Below, in pieces: positions 56,824 through 64,000 of a DNA stretch of 64,000 bases. The translations under genes were made by a program, and so were the position numbers. Position 1 is the stretch's first letter. Each line of letters begins with the position of its first letter. The notes under the pieces were generated by a model. The model saw nothing but the letters and a program-made list of their open reading frames with translations. It was not told the DNA's origin and did no database searches. Origin of the DNA: Argopecten irradians (taxonomy: Eukaryota; Mollusca; Bivalvia; Pectinida; Pectinidae); NCBI RefSeq assembly GCF_041381155.1, contig NC_091149.1:10494609-10558608 (forward strand). The letters run 5' to 3'.

Positions 56824-59800
56824 TTAGTTTCTCTCCTTCTTCTTCTCCTGAAAGAGAAATATCTCGGTTAATATACAATGAAATAATGAGATTTTCACAT
56901 TACTTAAAGATGCTCCACCGCCGACAGAGCATAAATGATACTCATCATTTGAACAATAATTGGTGTTTAATCCTGTGTATATACATTGTATGTCTAATTA
57001 ACACAAAAAATAATATAATTTTTTTTTTTTTTTTGCTTTTGGTGCATGCCCAATCAGTACTTCATTCCATAAAGTATATAGTGCCACGGAATTTTTTCGG
57101 GTTGTAATTAATTATTTTTGGTATTTTCATCTTGACCTAAAATTAGAAGTTAAAACTTTTCAATGAAACTTTTCAATGGTGGTAATGGTGTAAAGTAACT
57201 TTGTAACTGACGAAAAATATTAATTTGTCTGCTTTTGTTTTTTAGTGAGGAGAATTCTTTTTGTCACCGGTGGAGCATCTTTAATCAATGTTATAATATA
57301 ATATATATGCAAATGTTGACAATTAAAAGTAATTTCTCAATCATATAGGTATACACATAGTGTGATATCCATTTGTTAAACATGACTTTTCTTACAGTTA
57401 TACTGAAAAATAATTGTCTAACTTTTGAATTATCTTTACTTTTCATTTCAGATGAAGAGAAATATGTTTGCCTGTTAAGTAAGATTTTCATATCAGTTCA
57501 TTAAGGTTTTACGAAAAGTAATAAAATAATTCTGTATTTTTCAGTCAGTTATATACAATGAATGGTGTCCAACTATTTACTATGATTTTTTCAAGAGTTA
57601 GACAGAGAGATAATTTCTAACAATTTTTCAAAAATTTATCGAAGTTCTACAGAGAAACAACGTTTTCTGATTTTTTTTATTAAAACAATCAGAATTATGG
57701 AGGTGAATACTCTACCTTGTTGGACAGAATGATGAGAAGGCGTCGGAAGATTTGGATGAAGTCCAGGAACAGATCAACGCTGTGCCTGTATCACAAAGTA
57801 AACAAAACAATGAGGGCGAGTCTAACAATAACAAACGAGAAAACAATGGGGGCTATGGTCTGAGTATATTTTATTTTCATGTCTGCATTTGTCATTGCCA
57901 CATTTTTTATTTTTCTAGATTAGGTATCACTTTAATCTTTATTTTTCGATAAACAATATTTTTCAAAAGACCTTTTGCCTCCCTTGATGAAATAGACTTT
58001 TTCTCTCTTTTTTTTTCTAGATGAATTGACACCTTCATATTTTTACATCCCTGGATGCTATAGATATATTTCTAGATGAGATGACACCCTTATTTTTTTT
58101 ATTTTTGCCTCCCTGAATGCTAGACCTATAAAATGAAGTCAGTATATCCCTGGATGCTATAGACCTACCAGATGTAGTCAGTATCTCCCTGGGTGCTATA
58201 GACCTACCAGATGTAGTCAGTATAACCCTGGATGCTATAGACCTACTAGATGTAGTCAGTATCTCCCTGGATGTTATAGACCTACCAGATGTAGTCAGTA
58301 TCTCCCTGGATGTTATAGACCTACTAGATGTAGTCAGTATCTCCCTGGATGTTATAGACCTACCAGATGTAGTCAGTATCTCCCTGGATGTTATAGACCT
58401 ACCAGATGTAGTCAGTATCTCCCTGGAAGCTATAGATCTACCAGATGTAGTCAGTATAACCCTGAATGCTATAGACCTACCAGATGTAGTCAGTATCTCC
58501 CTGGATGCTATAGACCTACCAGATGTAGTCAGTATCTCCCTGGATACTAAAGACCTACCAGATGTAGTCAGTATCTCCCTGGATGCTATAGACCAACAAA
58601 ATGTAGTCAGTATCTCCCTGGATGCTATAGACCTACCAGATGTAGTCAGTATCTCACTGAATGCTATAGACCTACTAGATGTAGTCAGTATCTCCCTGGA
58701 TGCTATAGATCTACCAGATGTAGTCAGAATCTCCCTGGATGCTATAGACCTACAAGATGTAGTCAGTATCTCCCTGGATGCTATAGACTTACAAGATGTA
58801 GTCAGTATCTCCCTGGATGTTATAGACCTACCAGATGTAGTCAGTATCTCCCTGGATGCTATAGACCTACCAGATGTAGTCAGTACCTCCCTGGATACTC
58901 TAGACCTACAAGATGTAGTCAGTATCTCCCTGGATGCTATAGACCTACCAGATGTAGTCAGTATCTCCCTTGATGCTATAGACCTACCAGATGTAGTCAG
59001 TACCTCCCTGGATGCTATAGACCTACCAGATGTAGTCAGTACTCCTTGATGCTATAGACCTACCAGATGTAGTCAGTACCTCCCTTGATGCTATAGACCT
59101 ACCAGATGTAGTCAGTACCTCCCTGGATGCTATAGACCTACCAGATGTAGTCAGTATCTCCCTGGATACTATAGACATACCAGATGTAGTCAGTACTCCC
59201 TGATGCTATAGACTTACCAGATGTAGTCAGTATCTCCCTGGATGCTATAGACCTACCAGATGAAGTCAGTATCTCCCTGGATGTTATAGACCTACCAGAT
59301 GTAGTCAGTATCTCCCTGGATGCTATAGACCTACCAGATGTAGTCAGTATCTCCCTGGATGCTATAGACCTACCAGATGTAGTCAGTATCTCCCTGGATG
59401 CTATAGACCTACCAGATGTAGTCAGTATCTCCCTGAATACTATAGACCTACCAGATGTAGTCAGTATCTCCCTGGATGCTATAGACCTACCAGATGTAGT
59501 CAGTACCTCCCTGGATGCTATAGACCTACCAGATGTAGTCAGTACCTCCCTGAATACTATAGACCTACCAGATGTAGTCAGTATCTCCCTGGATGCTATA
59601 GACCTACCAGATGTAGTCAGTACCGGATGCTATAGACCTACCAGATGTAGTCAGTATCTCCCTGATATACTATAGACCTACCAGATGTAGTCAGTATCTC
59701 CCTGGATGCTATAGACCTACCAGATGTAGTCAGTATCTCCCTGGATGCTATAGACCTACCAGATGTAGTCAGTATCTCCCTGGATGCTATAGACCTACCA

Positions 59801-62800
59801 GATGTAGTCAGTATCTCCCTGGATGCTATAGACCTACCAGATGTAGTCAGTATCTCCCTGGATGCTATAGACCTACAAGATGTAGTCAGTACCTCCCTGG
59901 ATGCTATAGACCTACCAGATGTAGTCAGTATCTCCCTGGATGCTATAGACCTACCAGATGTAGTCAGTATCTCCCTGGATGCTATAGACCTACCAGATGT
60001 AGTCAGTATCTCCCTGGATGCTATAGACCTACCAGATGTAGTCAGTATCTCCCTGGATGCTATAGACCTACCAGATGTAGTCAGTATCTCCCTGGATGCT
60101 ATAGACCTACCAGATGTAGTCAGTATCTCCCTGGATGCTATAGACCTACCAGATGTAGTCAGTATCTCCCTGGATGCTATAGACCTACCAGATGTAGTCA
60201 GTATCTCCCTGGATGCTATAGACCTACCAGATGTAGTCAGTATCTCCCTGGATGCTATAGACCTACCAGATGTAGTCAGTATCTCCCTGGATGCTATAGA
60301 CCTACCAGATGTAGTCAGTACCTCCCTGGATGCTATAGACCTACCAGATGTAGTCAGTATCTCCCTGGATGCTATAGACCTACCAGATGTAGTCAGTACT
60401 CCCTGATGCTATAGACCTACCAGATGTAGTCAGTACTCCCTGGATGCTATAGACTTACCAGATGTAGTCAGTATCTCCCTGGATGCTATAGACCTACCAG
60501 ATGAAGTCAGTACCTCCCTGGATGCTATAGACCTACCAGATGTAGTCAGTATCTCCCTGAATACTATAGACCTACCAGATGTAGTCAGTATCTCCCTGGA
60601 TGCTATAGACCTACCAGATGTAGTCAGTATCTCCCTGGATGCTATAGACTTACAAGATGTAGTCAGTACCTCCCTGGATGCTATAGACCTACCAGATGTA
60701 GTCAGTATCTCCCTGGATGCTATAGACCTACCAGATTTAGTCAGTATCTCCCTGGATGCTATAGACCTACCAGATGTAGTCAGTATCTCCCTGGATGTAA
60801 AGACCTACCAGATGTAGTCAGTATCTCCCTGGATGCTATAGACCTACCAGATGTAGTCAGTATCTCTCCTGGATGCTAAAGACCTACCAGATGTAGTCAG
60901 TATCTCCCTGGATGCTATAGACCTACCAGATGTAGTCAGTATCTCTCTGGATGCTATAGACCTACCAGATGTAGTCAGTATCTCCCTGGATGCTATAGAC
61001 CTACCAGATGTAGTCAGTATCTCCCTGGATGCTATAGACCTACCAGATGTAGTCAGTATCTCCCTGGATGCTATAGACCTACCAGATGTAGTCAGTATCT
61101 CCCTGGATGCTATAGACCTACCAGATGTAGTCAGTATCTCCCTAGATGATATAGACCTACCAGATGTAGTCAGTATCTCCCTGGATGCTATAGACCTACC
61201 AGATGTAGTCAGTATCTCCCTGGATGCTATAGACCTACCAGATGTAGTCAGTATCTCCCTGGATGCTATAGACCTACCAGATGTAGTCAGTATCTCCCTG
61301 GATGCTATAGACCTACCAGATGTAGTCAGTATCTCCCTGGATGCTATAGACCTACCAGATGTAGTCAGTATCTCCCTGGATGCTATAGACCTCCCAGATG
61401 TAGTCAGTACCTCCCTGGATGTTATAGACCTACCAGATGTAGTCAGTATCTCCCTGGATGCTATAGACCTACCAGATGTAGTCAGCATCTCCCTGGATGC
61501 TATAGACCTACCAGATGTAGTCAGTACCTCCCTGGATGTTATAGACCTACCAGATGTAGTCAGTATCTCCCTGGATACTATAGACCTACCAGATGTAGTC
61601 AGTATCTCCCTGGATGCTATAGACCTACCAGATGTAGTCAGTATCTCCCTGGATGCTATAGACCTACCAGATGTAGTCAGTATCTCCCTGGATACTATAG
61701 ACCTACCAGATGTAGTCAGTATCTCCCTGGATGCTATAGACCTACCAGATGTAGTCAGTATCTCCCTGGATGCTATAGACCTACCAGATGTAGTCAGTAT
61801 CTCCCTGGATGCTATAGACCTACCAGATGTAGTCAGTATCTCCCTGGATGCTATAGACCTACCAGATGTAGTCAGTATCTCCCTGGATGCTATAGACCTA
61901 CCAGATGTAGTCAGTATCTCCCTGGATGCTATAGACCTACCAGATGTAGTCAGTATCTCCCTGGATGCTATAGACCTACCAGATGTAGTCAGTATCTCCC
62001 TGGATACTATTATCTCCCTGGATGCTATAGACCTACCAGATGTAGTCAGTATCTCCCTGGATACTATTATCTCCCTGGATACTATAGACCTACCAGATGT
62101 AGTCAGTATCTCCCTGGATACTATTATCTCCCTGGATGCTATAGACCTACCAGATGTAGTCAGTATCTCCCTGGATGCTATAGACCTACCAGATGTAGTC
62201 AGTATCTCCCTGGATGCTATAGACCTACCAGATGTAGTCAGTATCTCCCTGGATGCTATAGACCTACCAGATGTAGTCAGTATCTCCCTGGATGTTATAG
62301 ACCTACCAGATGTAGTCAGTACCTCCCTGGATGCTATAGACCTACCAGATGTAGTCAGTATCTCCCATTCTGCTCTTCTCCACTATCATCTGTGTATCAT
62401 ACAGTACAAAGGCACAGAAGAGAAACAGACCGGCGTACAGCTGGAACTGGAAACAAAATATTCATCTTAATAAACAAAATACAATTTCAGTACAAGGGTT
62501 CTGACAATCACAAGGATAAAATTGAACTATCAAGAAAACAATGACCCTCAACTTCTACGTTGAGAATTTTTAATCCCATTTTTAGTGGATGCCCATCCAG
62601 TCATACACCCGGCACATCCTTAAATGTTCCTATTTGTTATAGGACATTAAACTAATCCAATCAATTCAAAAGGAATTTGAAAGGAGTGGTGGGTAGATCA
62701 TTGGTTTTTTTTATAGAAACATTATCTTCGAAAATATCACACAAAAATATTTTAAATTTGGAATAAAACAGCACAACTCAATATAAAAGGATTTGTAATT

Positions 62801-63772
62801 TATTTTTAGAATTTTATTCTAATAGATTTATAAATTTAAATATATTCTGGATGTTTCATATATGAGACTTAATTTGACAATACAAATACTCACTTCAAAG
62901 AGAATCCTTGATCCAATAAAGATGTTAAGAAGTCCAGCCAGACACAGCCAGCTCAAAGTGCTCAGCAAAAAGCCTGAGTAATACAAACATATCAGGGTAC
63001 AAAATGTTATATTAGTCAGCTCAAAGTGCTCAGTAGAAATCCTGAGTAATACAAACATATCAGGGTACAAAATGTAACATTAGCCAGCTCAAAGTGCTCA
63101 GTAGAAAGCCTAAGTAATACAAACATACAAGGTTACTAAATGTAACATTAGGCAGCTCAAAGTGCTCAACAGAAAGCCTGAGTAACACACATATCATGGT
63201 ATAAAATTTAACATTATTCAGAAGAAAAAACTTTCGCAAAACAGCAAAAAGTATCGTCAATGTATGAGACACCAGTGAATCTGGGAATTCAACCTAAAAT
63301 AATTCATTTCTTATAAGTAATATAATCTTAAAACCAATTAGTGCAGACAAAATGTAACTCTTGTGGAAATGAGCTGCAAAATCATGTGCTCTATAACATT
63401 GGCATCCATGGAGACTCAGGGATAATAGTGGAAACTCAAGGACAAGTTTTTTTTCTGTGAAGGGGAGTATGTAAACTTGTGGAAACTAGATCAAAATACC
63501 TGGTTTGAACACACTTACCTCCGATGTACAGAAACCTGGTGAGAATACTAAACCAAAATATAACAGACTTACCTCCCATGTACAGGTAGGTGAGAATACT
63601 AAACCAAAATAGAACAGACTTACTTCCCATGTACAGGTAGGTGAGAACACTAAACCAAAATAGAACAGACTTACCTCCCATGTACAGGTAGGTGCGGTTG
63701 GTATTATACAGGGCTGCCAAAGAGAAGCTGATGAAGATGACGGATGTCCCGAGGAATGCTGTTACGATGATA
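56824..63772 (-). CDS. TMBIM6: Bax inhibitor-1 (TMBIM6), five 3' exons, 5'-partial
   Basis: BI-1 is a multi-pass ER membrane protein that lowers ER calcium and restrains cell death. Exons (minus strand, in transcript order) are 63675-63772, 62894-62973, 62346-62446, 57716-57785 and 56824-56847. Every border is AG/GT and all phases match, giving the last 123 residues. They read [109 protein letters not shown] and SNKEKKKERN. These align with human BI-1 from IIPTAFMGTAMIFTCF to the end, including FVLxDTQLIIEKAE, DYIWHCIDLFLDF and the Lys-rich tail. N-terminal exons lie right of the window. Three of the nine splice edges are embedded in tandem repeats made from the edge itself, one filling a 4.56 kb intron. 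Confidence 0.95.
56908..57280. mobile_element. 373-bp MITE, AGATGCTCCACCG family
   Basis: Ends AGATGCTCCACCG and CGGTGGAGCATCT are perfect inverses between TTAA at 56904-56907 and 57281-57284. It sits in the last TMBIM6 intron, 57 bases from the final exon. Confidence 0.92.
57975..62365 (-). repeat. 39-bp array made of a TMBIM6 exon end plus its donor
   Basis: About 105-110 units. On the gene's strand each reads GGGAGATACTGACTACATCT, G|GTAGGTCTATAGCATCCA. The first 20 or so bases equal the end of exon 62346-62446 (GDTDYI and two bases of W), and the next equal its donor and first intron bases. The real exon end is the first unit. Units near 57975-58130 are decayed. Those at 59700-60350 and 61550-62300 are nearly identical. 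Variants with an extra TATCTCCCTGGATACTAT recur at 61990-62130. Continuing in the coding frame meets TAG directly after TGG. Confidence 0.97.
62447..62893 (-). other. TMBIM6 intron, unique
   Basis: AT-rich, with nothing recognised. The acceptor at its 3' end is TTTGTTTCCAG. Confidence 0.6.
62949..63215 (-). repeat. 68-bp array copying a TMBIM6 acceptor, four units
   Basis: On the gene's strand each unit has ATTACTCAG followed by 25 exon bases (GCTTTTTGCTGAGCACTTTG AGCTG in the real exon). Copy edges lie at 62973 (real), 63041, 63109 and 63177, an exact 68-base period. Two extra copies keep CAG and one has TAG, so all remain candidate 3' splice sites. Since 68 is not a multiple of three, use of a decoy would shift the frame. 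Confidence 0.95.
63512..63693 (-). repeat. 51-bp array copying a TMBIM6 donor, four units
   Basis: On the gene's strand each unit has ACCTACCTGTACATGGGAG|GTAAGT plus intron bases CTGTTCTATTTTGGTTTAGT. Copy edges lie at 63675 (real), 63624, 63573 and 63519. The first two steps are 51 bases and keep the frame open: each adds [17 protein letters not shown]-like residues. The donor GTAAGT or close to it is present in every copy. Confidence 0.95.
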
Positions 63773-64000
63773 CTGTAATAGGAAAAGGTATAGTTATAGT
63801 ACACATGGTGCGTATTTAAAGAAAGACCACGTGATCTGTATCATATCAGGGTATGTCAAACATTCATTTTATTGAAAATTTATTAATTAACACCATCTTT
63901 CATCTTACATTTGTTTAAAAGAAATTGTTAAAAAATCAATAGGCTTAGTTAAGGATCTTTGAGGATTGAAACGTCCTGTCTCATTGTAAAGGATCAATGA
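63773..64000 (-). other. TMBIM6 intron to the window edge
   Basis: AT-rich, with no exon recognised before the window ends. Confidence 0.5.

Noticed and set aside
60844-61488. 214-codon open frame of [13 protein letters not shown] repeats (minus strand)
   Set aside because: It is open only because the 39-bp unit is a multiple of three. It is out of frame with TMBIM6 and has no start context or flanking exon signals of its own.
57975-62365. CRISPR-like regular array
   Set aside because: Units are contiguous 39-mers with no unique spacers, in a eukaryotic intron, and are derived from the neighbouring exon.

Overview
The window looks like AT-rich, intron-rich genomic DNA of an invertebrate, most likely a bivalve mollusc. 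The case for a bivalve rests on the non-coding repeats, especially the tandem-core elements whose 5' hairpin and CTTGTT 3' end I recall from bivalve genomes. No species-specific marker was read, so the organism call is an inference. Virus-like or LTR elements were not seen.

Four host genes can be read with confidence. (1) 3349-13703, plus strand: six 3' exons of a hyccin (FAM126) gene. The 5' exons lie left of the window. (2) 34575-39911, plus strand: a complete three-exon secreted protein with a PAN/apple-like N-terminus and a C-type lectin-like domain. (3) 44780-45646, minus strand: a complete, single-exon myo-inositol oxygenase. (4) 56824-63772, minus strand: the last five exons of a Bax inhibitor-1 (TMBIM6) gene. 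The 5' exons lie right of the window. A broken EF-hand gene lies at 21262-21777 (minus). The genes have no evident functional link to each other.

The rest is repeats. There are minisatellites at 1-1195, 3664-4250, 5463-5725, 12480-12800, 14215-15965, 34945-36540, 40127-40385 and 57975-62365. Several families of short inverted-repeat elements are bordered by TTAA with ends beginning AG or GG, including a 4.6 kb member inside a hyccin intron. Three tandem-core elements resemble Helentron-associated elements. There are three LINE bodies and one LINE tail, one of them with an intact 642-codon reverse transcriptase frame. Foldback elements and a MULE-like element with a 9-bp target duplication complete the set.

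The most unusual signal is that many tandem repeats are phased on exon edges. At 8 of the 24 splice edges readable here, spread over three unrelated genes, the repeat unit contains the end of the exon plus the splice site. The repeats therefore make extra copies of the 3' or 5' splice site next to the real one. The extreme case is in TMBIM6. The last ~20 coding bases (GDTDYIW) and the GTAGGT donor of one exon recur about 105-110 times in a 39-bp array filling a 4.5 kb intron. A second TMBIM6 donor is repeated four times at a 51-bp period that stays in frame. One TMBIM6 acceptor is repeated four times at exactly 68 bp. The same pattern occurs in hyccin (3 edges) and the lectin gene (2 edges). 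The lectin promoter is also duplicated right up to its start codon.
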